Positions 1 to 11,300 of a DNA stretch of 24,963 bases are shown piece by piece. The position numbers and the translations under genes were made by a program. The notes beneath the pieces were generated by a model. The model was not told the DNA's origin and ran no database searches. It saw only the letters and a program-made list of their open reading frames with translations. Source of the stretch: Ophioceras dolichostomum. Taxonomy: Eukaryota > Ascomycota > Sordariomycetes > Magnaporthales > Ophioceraceae. The stretch's first letter is position 1; each line of letters opens with the position of its first letter. The stretch is from NCBI GenBank assembly GCA_003049485.1, contig PYST01000472.1, forward strand, positions 1 to 24,963, given 5' to 3'.

Positions 1-85
1 ACAACTGGCCATAATTGTGCAGTGGTGAAAGTGGTGTGAAAGGGAGAGAGAATTTTGCGGGGACATTAATTTTTTGGGGGCTGAG
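1..85 (+). repeat. Left copy of an 85-bp terminal inverted repeat
   Basis: Bases 1-85 match the reverse complement of 24876-24960 at every position, checked in ten-base blocks. The match stops at base 86, where the left copy continues with ctgcag and the right copy with tgtgga. The outer end reads acaactggcc. The repeat is purine-rich on this strand, with two partial gtggtg-type direct repeats inside it. I do not recognise it as a named transposon end. It could be a transposon terminus or the inner edge of a longer repeat cut by the window. The pairing itself is certain; its nature is not. Confidence 0.95.
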
Positions 86-592
86 CTGCAGTACTCATAC
101 CCGCCCTGGGTTCCTTCTGCATGGCTGGCTCCTCCAGGTGGTTAGCGTCTCCTGTCTCCGTCCCTGTCGTGACTTGTTTGTACAAGCCGGCCAGCCAGTC
201 AGTCAGTCAGTCAGTCAGTCAGTCGGGGACGTCTCCTCCCGACCTTGCCGGAAAAGGAAATGACCGCATGACGAAGGTAGGGCGGGTTGGCCAGGCTTTT
301 TGCCAGTTCCTTGCCAGTTCTAGAGCCAGGTTGTGGCCGTCGTCGTCATAGGCTCCATTCCCTACGGAATACTCGAGGAAAACACTCAGTGTGAGTCCAC
401 GAGACTGAGATAGAGGGAATACATAATCCATCCCAGCCCGGACGTACCTGGCGTGTGCATTCCATCTCCTTTTGTTCCTTGTCCACCTACACGTCCAATA
501 GCTTTTGAAGTCCAAGCTCCCTATCACCACCAACAAACCAACCACAGCCAGTACTGCCCGCACCTTACCTTACCTAGGTACCGACCACCAAA
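86..592. other. Spacer and upstream region of the MARVEL-like gene
   Basis: No coding region could be supported here. The stretch holds a CAGT microsatellite at 196-224. An ACCT/AGGT string at 565-582 lies only about 10 nt before the ATG at 593 and is probably part of the 5' leader. An open frame on the minus strand (219-563) begins with GTG rather than ATG and is not called as a gene. Confidence 0.6.
196..224. repeat. CAGT tetranucleotide microsatellite
   Basis: About seven uninterrupted CAGT units lie just after a ccagccag stretch. They are in non-coding sequence upstream of the MARVEL-like gene. Confidence 0.9.
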
Positions 593-1211
593 ATGATTCT
601 CACCGACCTCTTCAGCATGATCCTCCGCCTGGCGGAGCTCGCCTTCGCCGCCATCGTGGCCGGCATCACGGGCGAGTTCCTGCACCAGAACGAAGGGGTC
701 GACTCGTGGGACCTAGGCCGTCACATCTACACCATCGTCGTCGCCGCCATCTCGATGCTCCTGGCCATCGTCTGGCTGTTCCCCTTCAGCGGGAGCTTCA
801 TCCACTGGCCGGCCGACTTCCTCATCTCGGTCATGTGGTTTGTCTCGTTTGGTCTGCTCGTTAACGTGAGTCTTCGTCTCTCATCATCACCAAAAAAAAA
901 AACCCTCCTGCCCTTCTTCCGAAAGTTTCTTGATAATGTCGCTGCTCAGAAGGTGGTATCAAAACGCTAATTCTGTGATATTTATGATTGATGTTTAGTG
1001 GCTCAACGGCGCATGCGGCTACGTCTTCAACTGGGGAGGCATCCTCGGCAGCGACGACTTCTGCGCCAAGCACAAGGCGAACGTGGCCTTCACCTTCCTG
1101 TCGGCCATCTGCTGGCTTGCCAGTGCTATCGTGGGCATCTACTGGGTGCGCAGGCACGAGAGGGTCGTCCACACCACCCACCGCCGCCGCTGGTACCGCT
1201 CTCGTGTCTAA
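593..1211 (+). CDS. MARVEL-domain-like four-helix membrane protein
   Basis: A two-exon gene encodes 161 residues. Exon 1 is 593-865, the intron is 866-998 (GTGAGT donor, a GCTAAT branch-like sequence near 965-970, TTTAG acceptor), and exon 2 is 999-1211. The start ATG has a good context (ccaaaATGa). Four hydrophobic helices are visible at about residues 12-29, 44-64, 74-91 and 119-141. The loop before helix 4 holds WLNGACGYVFNWGG and a second cysteine (C97 and C113), as in fungal MARVEL-type proteins. The C terminus is Arg/His-rich (about residues 142-160) and probably cytosolic. Family members are small tetraspanning proteins linked to membrane apposition and plasma-membrane domains; the specific role is unknown. 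The splice join restores the conserved FGLLVNWLNG motif, which supports the model. The family assignment rests on topology and loop motif only. Confidence 0.85.
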
Positions 1212-3326
1212 GTCGAGGGTTTTGTTTAACTCCTCAGCAGCTCGACGTTGATATCCTCGGAGGACTGAGCTTGCGGGCGGGCGACAGGGACTGGGGGGAT
1301 AATAATAGTTCATCAACAATCCCATCGGCACCTCCTCTTCGTCCTCGGCCGCAAGACTATCTTGGTACCTACGTCGCTAGGGACCTATACCGCTAAATCA
1401 TCTCGTCTTCATCCCTTCCTCGACTTGACCGGACTACATCACATTTTCTTGTTTTCATGGGGGAGATCATGGGGAGGAGGATCTAATGCCGGTGTGAATG
1501 TTGCCTACTCTCTGGTTTTGTTAACGTTTCATACCCCAAGTTCAGCAGCATCAAGTTTGACATGGCCAGCATTTATGTTTTCGTTCTCCTTCCCATTCCT
1601 ATTACCCCGACCACTATATCCCATTCTCGTCACGAAAGCAAGCCAGAAAGCCATGATACCTATTTCCTTTTTTTTTTCCTTTTTCCGAATTTACCACAAA
1701 CCATACACATGGCAAAAAGAAAAGCTATGAAAATTGAAGAAGTCCAGTCGTAACAGATGATCTCGTGATCGTTTTCCTATTCCTGTCATACGTACCAGTA
1801 GCTAAGGTACCTATCCAGTCAGATCTCTTGACGACTACTGGTTGTGACACTTCCCGAATGTCTACCCACCTACCTGCAGGTTGACACTTAACAACCCAGG
1901 TGAATGCTTGCCTCAACCGGCAGCGGCAACTGAATGGATGGATGGATGGATGTAGATATGTATGTATGTACGGGCGATTCCGGGTTTCAGACTCCAAGGT
2001 TGGAAAACAGCCATTCGCCTAAGCGACTGAGCACAATGCTCCGTGGAAGGCCAGAAGGGTTCCCTTCCTCCTCGTCGTCCTCCTTTCCACGCAATGCGAA
2101 GAGAGGGACCTACTTCAGCCCCAATGTAGATCCTCGACTTCGCTAAAAAAAAAAAAAAGGCTGTATAGAGTCACAGCGATGTGTGGCAATGAGTCACCTG
2201 GCAAAACTGGGCCATGTCAGCCAAGGGCCAAGCAAGGAAGCAAGCAGGTACTATCGCTCGTACTGGTCACAACGCTGTATGCGCCGTACTGCTCAAATCT
2301 TCGATTGGGTCGATCGATCGATCGACGTGAAGCTGTATGCTATGCCGTCCGTCTGTATTTCTTCTGCCTTCTCTATCCGTTGCGTGCTATGAATGCTACC
2401 TACCTACACAGTAGGTCCCTCAGAACACACCACGTGCCTACCTCTAGGGATCTAAGTAGTGAGATGCCTTAATTGATACACCAAGTTCGAACCCGTGACT
2501 ATCCAAAGAATTGGGATTGCCAAGGAAAGCGGTGTAAGTGAGACGAGACGAGCTGTGGCGTCTCCCAAAAAACTTGTTTCTTTTCATGTCTCCCAAAGTA
2601 TATGTGGTAGGACACGGACAGGAGCTAACTCTCCGGGAGGGAGGAAGTTGGGAGGCCCCTGGAGACAGAGACCTCAGGGACGAGGGGCGTGTGAAACCCT
2701 ACGTTCCCCGGAAAATTCTAGGCACACAAACGAGGGAGGTGCGTCGTGTCTGTCCCCGGAAAATATGTAGCCACCAGCCGAGGAAAGAAAAAGTAATTGA
2801 TGTACCTAGAAAATGAGGCAGTTTGGTTGTCGGTGTCAATTTTTCGAGCAATATCCAGCCAGGGCTGATGACGTTGTGGCGAGCGCCAATGCGGTCATAG
2901 ACTTTTGATCAAGAGGATGCGGGGGGAAGCTCTGCTTCAAGCTCGCGCCACACACTAACACTTACACTAACACCTGACCCGACCCACTGGACCTCATCGG
3001 GATGAAAGCTCGAGATGAGAGCAGCACAAAAGGCAGCAATAGCTTTTCAGAGCTGTCCAATTTCAAGGCATAGGTGTCTACCTAGGTATCCATTGGTGAC
3101 TTATTTCGTGAGCAGGTGAGCAATGGATGGTCGACATGAGAAGTCGCGATTCTCAGGCTTTTTCTCTCCTCATCAGCCACTTTTCCGATTCGAGGACGCA
3201 AATTTGGTCACATTGACGTATCCAGTAGTCCCGCGTTAGATACCTGACAGATCCCCAGCATCCATCCCGATGCCGAGCTGGCCGCCGCCGATCCCGCCTT
3301 CCCACAAATTGGTTCCGGAATGGAAA

Positions 3327-3356
3327 CCTACTCGCCTCGCCCAAGAGGCGAGTAGG
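3327..3356. repeat. Perfect 12-bp inverted repeat (hairpin)
   Basis: The left arm cctactcgcctc (3327-3338) and the right arm gaggcgagtagg (3345-3356) are perfect reverse complements separated by the six-base loop gcccaa. No T tract follows, so it does not look like an intrinsic terminator. It lies in non-coding sequence about 1 kb upstream of the hydrophilin-like gene. Confidence 0.85.
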
Positions 3357-4233
3357 CAAGACAGACAGACATTGGGGCCGCCCGATCCGATCCATAAGCT
3401 CAAGCACCGATGACGCTCGACTGAGCCGCTGAGCGAGCCACTTGGCCTTCGATCTGGCCCCAATATGTCGGGGTTGATCTCGGGTTGATCTCAGACGTGG
3501 CCTGCCAGCCTGCCTGGACAGGAGGCGAGCAGAGGCGAGCTTGGGGGTGAGGCCAGGTGAGGTAAACGGTAAAGACGTAGCCTCCTCAAGACTTAAGACC
3601 GGCGGGCCGTTAGCTCAGCCAGGTCTAAGGGCTTTGTGGTCTAGGATGTGCTTCGGTCAGCTTGACGTGAAATCCTCCCTTCAGGCCGCCATGCCACAAG
3701 ACAAACGCAAAGAAACGCGCTAGAGGCCGCGTGCTCGTAGTAGGCCGTTGGAACCCGGCGTGCCCAAGCACCCAGGCACACCTGGCAAACTTGCAACAGG
3801 CTCCAGCTGTCCATGTACGAATACTAACCCAGTTGCACAGTGCAACGCGCACAGCTCCTGAGAATCTTGCCTGGGCGGCTCGTTTCTTGTTTTGCCGCCG
3901 CTCGGGACCCCTGATGAAGCGGCCGCTTTTTCCCCCGTGCCTTGCCTGCCGCCTCCCAACTTGGACCTGCAGTATTGCCAATGGAATTCCACTTGCGATG
4001 ACGGCACCATGAAGTCAGAGGGCCTGTCAGAAGACCCTCCAGTAGTTCAGCAGCTTGGTCTATCGTGATCCACTGGTACCTCCATTGACGGGACACATGG
4101 CGAAGGCATAGAGCATGTGAGAAGAGCTAGAGGTAGGCCTCAGCTGGGAACAGGAGTCAGGGAATAGGAGTGAGGCCCCAAGGCGCATGGATTCCTTCAT
4201 AGCTCGCCTGCGTCTCTTGCCTCCATCGTGGGA

Positions 4234-4241
4234 TATATAAA
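4234..4241 (+). promoter_or_regulatory. TATA box of the hydrophilin-like gene
   Basis: TATATAAA lies 170 nt upstream of the ATG at 4404. The sequence between is A/C/T-rich, with CT runs and no ATG in any frame, ending in the strong start context cgccaccATG. Such a clean leader behind a strong TATA box is typical of highly expressed or stress-induced fungal genes. The transcription start is inferred to lie near 4265-4280, not shown. Confidence 0.65.
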
Positions 4242-4403
4242 GAGAGTCCCGACCATCCACACCACCTTCTAACTCTCAGACTCATCATAAACCACACCAA
4301 CATATAAACCAAAGGAAGCCTTTTTACACCCCTTGCCTAATCTCTCTCTTCATATTTTACTATAACAACTAGCAAGCAAGCACCACCAACAATAACCGCC
4401 ACC

Positions 4404-5486
4404 ATGTCTTCCATCGTCAACAAGATCAAGGACGCCGTCCACTCCGACAAGCGCCACGGCGAGCAGCCTGAGGGAACCCACGGCCCGCACAATTCCCGCA
4501 TCGCCAACGCGGCTGACCCTCGCGTCGACTCCGACCGTGACCACCGCGCGAACCCGGCCTCTACTGTCGGCGGCCAGGGCTACACTGGCGCCACCGGCAC
4601 CGGCACCGACGCCATAGGTGCGGATAACTACACCTACGGCTCGGGCACATCGGGCGCCACCCACGGCACTGGTGGTGTAACCGGCCCCCACGCTTCATCT
4701 GGCATGACAGGCTCGACCGGCCCGACCGGCCTGACCGGCGCGCACGCCTCGTCGGGTGCTGCTGGCGTCACCGGCTACGACGACCCCGAGGGCACACATG
4801 GTCCCCACAGCAGCCGGATCGCCAACGCGGCCGACCCCCGTGTCGACTCTGACCGTGATCACCGCGCGGCGCCGGGCACTATCGGCGGAACTTCCGGTAT
4901 GACCGGCGTGACCGGCACTACTGGGATGACCGGCATCCACGGCACCCACGGCACTCACGGTACCCACGGCACACACAACGCCGCCGCCGCCGCCGCCGCC
5001 AGCGGTCCCGGCCCCGCCCCTCACACGGCCGGCCCGCACAAGTCCGACCTGATGAACAAGCTCGACCCCCGCGTCGACAGCGACATGGACGGCAACAGGG
5101 TAGCCGGCAACGAGACGTACCCGTCCGCGACGTAAGTTCTTGTAGGTTTTATCATCTTCTGCCGATTTTCCCTCACTTTGGCGGATATGTGTGTCTCCCA
5201 GCAGTCGTGTCCTTATGATGGTGATCAATCAGTCCTTGACTAATGGGTTGCTCTTCTTGAATTTCTTTTCAGTTCGAACACCACCAACAACACCACCGCC
5301 ACCTCGCCTTCGACGACCTCTTCAGCAAAATACGCACACAAGGACCCCACCGATGCAGCCCAGGTGCCCCCTTCGGTCCTGAGGAAGCACATTGGCGACC
5401 CGGTGATCCAGCACGGCGATATCCATCACGATCGGGAGCGGAGGCATAGTGTTACTTCGCACCAGGACAGCTTCAGGGGTATTTGA
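4404..5486 (+). CDS. Hydrophilin-like disordered protein with ADPRVDSDRD repeats
   Basis: A two-exon gene encodes 313 residues. Exon 1 is 4404-5131, the intron is 5132-5272 (GTAAGT donor, GACTAAT branch site near 5238-5244, TTCAG acceptor), and exon 2 is 5273-5486. The protein is very hydrophilic, rich in Gly, Thr, His, Ser and Asp, and has no cysteine, signal peptide or membrane helix. Two nearly identical 26-residue units (residues 23-48 and 129-154) contain GTHGPH and NAADPRVDSDRDHR. A degenerate third unit with LDPRVDSDMDGNR lies near 209-232, and a DPV-containing sequence occurs in exon 2. A GTH tandem (about 180-191) is followed by an Ala run. The N terminus (SSIVNKIKDAVHSDK) could form a short amphipathic helix. 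Similar repeat proteins are common in filamentous fungi and resemble LEA/hydrophilin stress proteins. The protective role is inferred. The strong TATA and leader suggest high or inducible expression. Confidence 0.85.
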
Positions 5487-6726
5487 AATTTGGGATTGAG
5501 GGATTGAAAGCGGCCTAAGAAGCAGAGTTTGTTGGAGATGAGATACCGAGATACCACTAGCGAGAGAGGATCACGCACCCATTTACGAGAATGAAAATTC
5601 TTCTTTAGTAGGAAACATCAGAACTTAGGGAATCGTTTAATCTTGAGAGACGACAAACACCGTCGATGTGATTGTCGTCGAAGAATCGAAGAAGTCCTCA
5701 GAAATCATCAGCCAGCTCAATCCTCCTTGTTAGTCTAAAGATTTAAGTCCGTGCTCTGTCCGTGCCTTAACCGTACGTGACGTGCAGTCAATGTCGCATT
5801 TGCACCAGAGCCGCAGCATCATTTACCGCTTGGCAGCAACATTGGCAGCAGCAGCAGCCCCTGAAAGAGGCCGTTTCAGTTACATTGAAGATATTTTCAG
5901 AGAGCCTCTATCTCCCTCTCAACTGCTGAACTTGCGTCAGCCAACAAACAACACAGTCCTGAATTGACCGTCGCTGAAGATCATTACTGCCCACCCTGAG
6001 GCGGGAGCGCCGACGATTTCGCCACGACTGCTCTATAGGTAGGTACCTAGAGGTAGATAGGGAGCCATCCGCACCTATTTGCCACTCACGGGAAGGAGAG
6101 CAGGTCCTTCTGTGCAGGTTCCCGCGAAGATGAACGACCTGCCTCGCTGCCTGCGTGCGTTAGCTAACTCCGGGAGGTGGTGGCTCTTCACAAGGTCCAT
6201 ACATAACGCCACTGGAGCCCATAACGAGAAGACAACTATAGGCACCGAGGAACTAGGGACCAAGGCCTTTATATGCATTCGTACCGCACATTTGTATGGA
6301 GGCGTAATAACTGAACCAGCACTCTAGCAAGCCCGTCCTGTCCCAGTGTTCCCAAAGAAGAGGAGGTCAGGCTGAACATGAATTAGAGGGGGGAAATCTG
6401 CCATAACTCACCCCTGTTCCAGCCCCAAATCCCGCAATTCAAGCGGGGCATCGTGTTTCGAGACGAGAATCGTTGGTTGCAAACTCGGCTCCTGCAGGGT
6501 GAAGATGCAGCGACCCAGTTTGGATGGAAGACGGAGATACGGCAAGGCTATGTGGTAGGTCAGATAAGTGTTTTTTCTTCTCCAGCTAGATGCATATAAC
6601 AATAATAAGCAGCCACTTCAACGATGCATTTCGCCATCTTCAAGAATCTCACATCCTTCATCTCCTAGATACCACATTTTCCATCTGAGAAGACGCTCGC
6701 CCGGCAGCGGCGTACTCTTTCCAGCC
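5487..6726. other. Spacer and presumed leader of the next gene
   Basis: No gene could be supported. The stretch contains the 3' flank of the hydrophilin-like gene, an AGGT/ACCT string at 6036-6060, and the probable 5' leader of the membrane-protein gene. Two upstream ATGs occur in that leader, at 6590 and 6624. The latter opens a complete 14-codon frame ending at the TAG at 6666-6668. Whether they are transcribed depends on the unknown transcription start. Confidence 0.55.
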
Positions 6727-8379
6727 ATGATGGCTACTGCAAGCCTTCCTCGACTCCGGCGGATTCTTCCTGTGCTATTGCAAATACTACTACTGTCGAG
6801 TGTGGCGAGCGCGAAGGAGTACACAGATCAGTTCAAGAGTTGGTACCCCCAGCTGGAAACCCCCCTAGAGACTGTGCTGAGGAAGAAATGCTGGGCACAG
6901 TACCAGGACTACCTCACGGGCGACACGACGGGCCGCCAGATCGACTACGAGTCCGGCGCGGGGGCCCGCAGTGTGCTCGTGCAGCCGGTGGTCGAGTGCC
7001 TGCTGACGAACTCGTCCGAGTACGTCAAGTCCTTCATGTCGAGCGCCCAGGTGCTCCTGGGCCTGACGCCGACCATCCTGGCCGTGCTGGGCACGTCCAC
7101 CGAGGAGATGGCCATGATGGCCGTCGTGGGCCGCCGACCGGTTCTGTCGGTCCTACTCGCCGTGGGCAGCCCCAGCGTGTACTTCGGCCGGGCGCTCGCC
7201 GACTACAACCCGCTCGAGATGCTCGCCATGCCAGGGGACAGGTTCCACGCCATCCGCGCGGGAGGGCGGGCGAAGGTCGCCATCAACGTCGCCGAGTACT
7301 TCGTCGCCATGGGCGCCGTCGCCAACATCGCCCTGCTCGACTGGGAGCTCGGCACGCAGACCATCTGCACCTTCATGTCATTCACGCCCCTGGCCCCCCT
7401 GCTGTGGGGCCTGCTCGTCATCCCCTGCCACCTGCTCGGCTGCCTCGTGGTGAGGCTACGGATACGCCGCATCGCTCCCGGTGAGGAGTACAGGCACGTC
7501 ACGCTGTGGCGGTGGATCGCCGACCTGCCCCGGCGCGTGGCCTACGTGTTCAGCAACGTGTTCACGCCCGCGGGGGCGCAGCACGGCGTGCGAGTTGCCT
7601 TGTTCAGGGAGGAGTACTGGAAGCTGGGCATGCGGTGGCTGCTGTCCATGGTCACCATCGCCCACCTCATCTTCGGCACCCTGACCCTGTCATCCCTGCT
7701 GTTCATGGGCCCCTCAGACGCCATCGGCGTCATCGCCAGGTTCTGCGCGTCCGTGCTGGCCTGTCGCGTCATCGTCATGTACGAGCTGGCCGGCGTTGCC
7801 GTTCAGTTCCATGGTCCCGAGGGAGGGGTGGTGAATCGCCGCGTCAAGCCGGATGAGGAGGATGGCATAACCGGCATAGATGGAGTACATGTCAACAACG
7901 TAAGTCCTTAACTTACATTACCTTATCTTCCCTAGGACCGTGACAAACAAACCCTCGATCACTGAAGGTTACTTGCCTACCAAGCCCGGTACTGACATTA
8001 ACATCTACCGACGCATCAACAGGGCATGAGTGCGTCAACCAGCGACAACTCAAAAGCAATGGCAGCCGTCTCGGAGTCGACCGGAGTGCAGTTGTTAAAC
8101 GATAACAACAACAACATAGCAGCGAACCTGACTTATCTGGGCCAGGGCGGCCAACAACACCAATTCCCATCATCAGTGTATCAAGGGGGCATTCAAATGT
8201 ACCACCAGCCCGTGCTATACCAGCCGGTACAGGAGTACCAACAGCCTGTGCAGAACGGACAACAACAGGAGCCTGTACAAGTACAGCAGAGTGGACAGCA
8301 GCAGCAGCGGCAGCAACGACAGCAGCGGCGACAGCAGCGGCAGCAGCAGCGGCAGCAGCAGCAGCATGTTCAGTACTAA
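6727..8379 (+). CDS. Conserved fungal multi-pass membrane protein with signal peptide and Gln-rich tail
   Basis: A two-exon gene encodes 509 residues. Exon 1 is 6727-7899, the intron is 7900-8022 (GTAAGT donor, CTGAC branch-like site near 7992, CAACAG acceptor), and exon 2 is 8023-8379. The ATG at 6727 is the first in-frame Met, although the frame is open back to 6568. Residues 1-29 form a signal peptide (RRILPVLLQILLLSSVASA). Extracellular-type sequence follows, with CWAQYQDYL and VECLLTNSSEY (an N-glycosylation sequon). Hydrophobic segments lie near 106-125, 136-154, 184-204, 213-243, 303-327 and 331-354. Exon 2 is soluble, with polar sequence and then a Gln/Arg-rich run (about 484-507) encoded by CAG-type repeats. 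The framework (WYPQLETPLE, MSSAQVLLGLTPTILA) resembles a family of uncharacterised ascomycete membrane proteins I know only as hypothetical. No catalytic motif is visible. No function is assigned. Confidence 0.85.
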
Positions 8380-11300
8380 AAAGTGCCTGGCCGCGATCCC
8401 TCATGCGTAGAACATGGTTTGCCAAATTCAAGCGAAGAATAATATACCCAAGTTTTTGGACGGTGCTTCCAATATCACTATAAGTGAAGGTTGTGGCAAT
8501 GAAACAGAAGGTAAAAAGAACCACAAGAACACGTACCAGCCAGCCTCGTGGCAGGTCGTCCACTGTTTCTCATCCATCAGTCCCCTTTTCCGCCACCGGG
8601 TCTCCTACAGCCACATTTCTGGCAACATCGACAAAACATAACTCTAATGATGCGGCACAACACGATGCCGAGCTTTTTTTCTCCTAGAAGGGAGCCTCGC
8701 AATCAACGCGAGAAAAATAAAAATAAAAAAACGTGGTCGGACTGAAGGAGCGAGCGACTAGAGGCACGAGCGACAAGATTGCGGCTTGGAGAGACCGGGC
8801 AAACTAAGCGCAGTGTGTGAACGGCAAAAAAAAAAGCCAACAAGTCCGGAAGTAGTGGAGAAGCGACATGTCGAAGAGAAGAAACAAGACGGACGAGTAG
8901 GCAGGCAGGCATCCGACATACCTACCTACCTGCCTACCTACCTAGAGCCACGACCGTGACGGGAGGAGGCCGTGGGCTCGTCGGCTTCTCTATCTGCGAC
9001 TATCTGCGATTCAGGTCCGGTCTGGCTCACCTAGTCTCCTCACCCGACCTTTTTCTCACTTCACGACCAACCAGTAGCCAGCCAGCTAGCTAGCCTCTTC
9101 GCATATAAAGTATGACATGGCCAAAGGGGGAAGGAAGAGAGACGTCTATGCCGAAAACAAAAAAGACGACAAGATAGTGCTCGAGTTCCCTCCCCTCTCC
9201 TCTCTCGGCGTCGGCCGGCCGGCCGGACGGACGGACGCGGACTCGTTCGGATCAGATGATGATGCCCTATTTAGGTACCTACCTACCCAGGTATCTATCT
9301 GTGTTTCGGTCGGCCACTTTGAGCCTTGCGTGTGGATGGTGTGAGTGAATGTGTACCCATGAGACGAAACCGAGCCGAAAGCAGAAGGGAACAGATAACA
9401 TCACCGATCTCTCTGGTCACCACTCTGTGCGGTTAAACAGCCAGCCAGCCAGCCTGCCTGCCAGCCTTGCTCGGCAGGGCTTGTGAGACTGACTGCTTGC
9501 CACCCACCCACCAACTTAGAGTCTTACATCTCGCTGCGACCTGTATTCCTAGCTACCTACCTAGATACATACGACCTACCTACCAATGTACATAGATAGG
9601 TACCTACCCGGTACCTGCCTGGGAACCGCCGACCTTTTTTTTTGGCTCTCAGATATATGCCACGCTGGGCAGGCAGAGAGACAGGCAGGCAGTCCTTCGG
9701 GTCATTTCGAGCATTAAGTACAAGGGAGGGAGGGAGCGCAGTGGATGGGAGGAGGAGGGAGGGGAGGTGGGATTATGGTTGAGGCTACTGTTATTCGTCG
9801 AGTGTTAGAAGCAACGTCGCCGAGCCCCCGTGCAAATAGATGATGGGTGTGGGTGTTATGCACTCGTAAACAAATTCAGGGGCTCAAGTCGTGGAGGGTG
9901 GGTGGGTGGCGTATTGTGTTGGGTAGGGTAGGTGGTAAGGTACGCAAGGCACGCGCTCAAACAGATTCTCCAGATTGGAGATGGAGATGGATGCTCTAAT
10001 TCCCTCTAACTCCTCCCTCCCCTTCCATCCATCTCCCCTTTCCTCTATCTCCAGGGATAAGATGAGAGTCGTGATGGTGGTGGTGATGGCCAGTCGTAGT
10101 GCTTTGCTGTACAGGGCATTATTAATCAACAACTATGCAATCTGATGGTGGTGGTCTACCGCGTTTCCTTGCCTGCATTTCCTATTTCTGATGGCTGGCT
10201 CGTACGGAGTAGAAGAGCCTGCTCGGTCTACGGATACTACGGGATAGACATTTCTGACTTTATGGATGTATGTACGGAGCATGCGCCAGCGCCACACGTA
10301 CGATAGTATCCTGCATGGCTTACCAGACCGGTGAGCGGGGGAATGGAAGTTGGAAAGGGGGGCGTGTGGCGTGGCGTGGCGGCGCGGCGTACCTACCAAA
10401 CATCCAGTGTGTGATGGGGAGGAGTGAGTGTGAAAGTGCCAGGCATGCAGGGCAGGGCATGATGGCATGGCATGGCATGGCATGGCATGGCATGGCATGG
10501 CAGGTAAGGGGCACACAAGCCTCACCTCACCCTGTCTGTCGAGGTAGGGGTAGGTGTAACTACTACTACCTGCCTACCTGGGTCGGAACGTGGCAGATAA
10601 CCATCTACCGTACCCAAAATATCTGATCTGGACCACGGCTCCGCTGTGGTTCAATACTTTGCAATAATGGAAACTTTCCCCGAAGAAAGCCACAGACAAA
10701 TATTGGATAGACAGAAGAACCTGCGGCACGGCCGGCTGGGAAGCAGGCCGATCGGGGCCGGGCGGTGTTCAGTGGAGAAGATATGACATGATCTACCACA
10801 GTAGTCAAGTGCACCATGAGAGAGGCGGGTTCGGACTCTAGTCGGACTGATAAGAAAGGGCTGGGCACGCCTCTACGAGGCATCGCCCGGCTCGGAGATA
10901 TCACATATCGGATCCGGCCACCCACCGCCAGACGCCATGGCCTTGGGCTTGGGCCAGGAAGTCCAGGGAAGTGGCACAGCGCATGGCCGGTGTGCTGGTG
11001 GCGTTCGCTCTCGTATGGTATGGTCAGCAAGCCAGCCAGCCTGACAGCCAGCCATTTTTCTCCTCCCTCGCCATCCATCAATCTGAGTGGAGAGAGTCTA
11101 AGGGGTGGTGCCCCGGATGGAAGAGGAGCCGTGCATGCTGTGTCCCTCAACCACATAGCGTCGTCGTCGTTGATGAGCGCTGTGCCAGCGGGATTACCAC
11201 GTGCATTTGGCTGTATGTATGGAGGTAGGTAAGGTGTGTAAGGTAGGTACTACTACCTTGGTATGGGGGTAAGGACCATGGACAGAAATAAAAGGGCGGA

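Larger units (their letters stand above)
1212..4403. other. Gene-poor spacer with low-complexity tracts
   Basis: No gene could be supported in this 3.2-kb stretch. It has a pyrimidine-rich run with a T tract near 1669-1685, ATGG/ATGT strings near 1933-1970, a poly-A run near 2145-2158, a GATC string near 2309-2324, a 12-bp-stem hairpin at 3327-3356, and two copies of gggttgatctc near 3471-3494. The last 170 bases are the promoter and leader of the next gene. Open frames here have no domain-like composition and differ in frame and strand. Confidence 0.55.

Noticed and set aside
219..563. Minus-strand 114-codon frame with a hydrophobic start, resembling a small secreted protein
   Set aside because: It starts with GTG, the first real ATG lies downstream of the hydrophobic part, and it overlaps the leader of the MARVEL-like gene on the opposite strand. 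No family resemblance.
2480..2505. B-box-like gttcgaacc
   Set aside because: The bases on either side do not pair as a T stem, and no A box lies at the right distance upstream.
3607..3680. tRNA-like start with an A-box match (tagctcagccagg at 3611-3623)
   Set aside because: No B box with a TTCGA-type loop follows, the D stem does not pair, and no matching acceptor arm is found.
4695..5228. 177-codon minus-strand frame rich in Val, Gly and Ala
   Set aside because: It is the antisense shadow of the repetitive hydrophilin-like gene.
10441..10510. CRISPR-like repeat array
   Set aside because: The units are five-base head-to-tail copies with no spacers, in a eukaryotic genome; it is a microsatellite.
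10605..11156. 183-codon minus-strand frame
   Set aside because: No family motif, overlaps a similar-length plus-strand frame, and lies among simple repeats.
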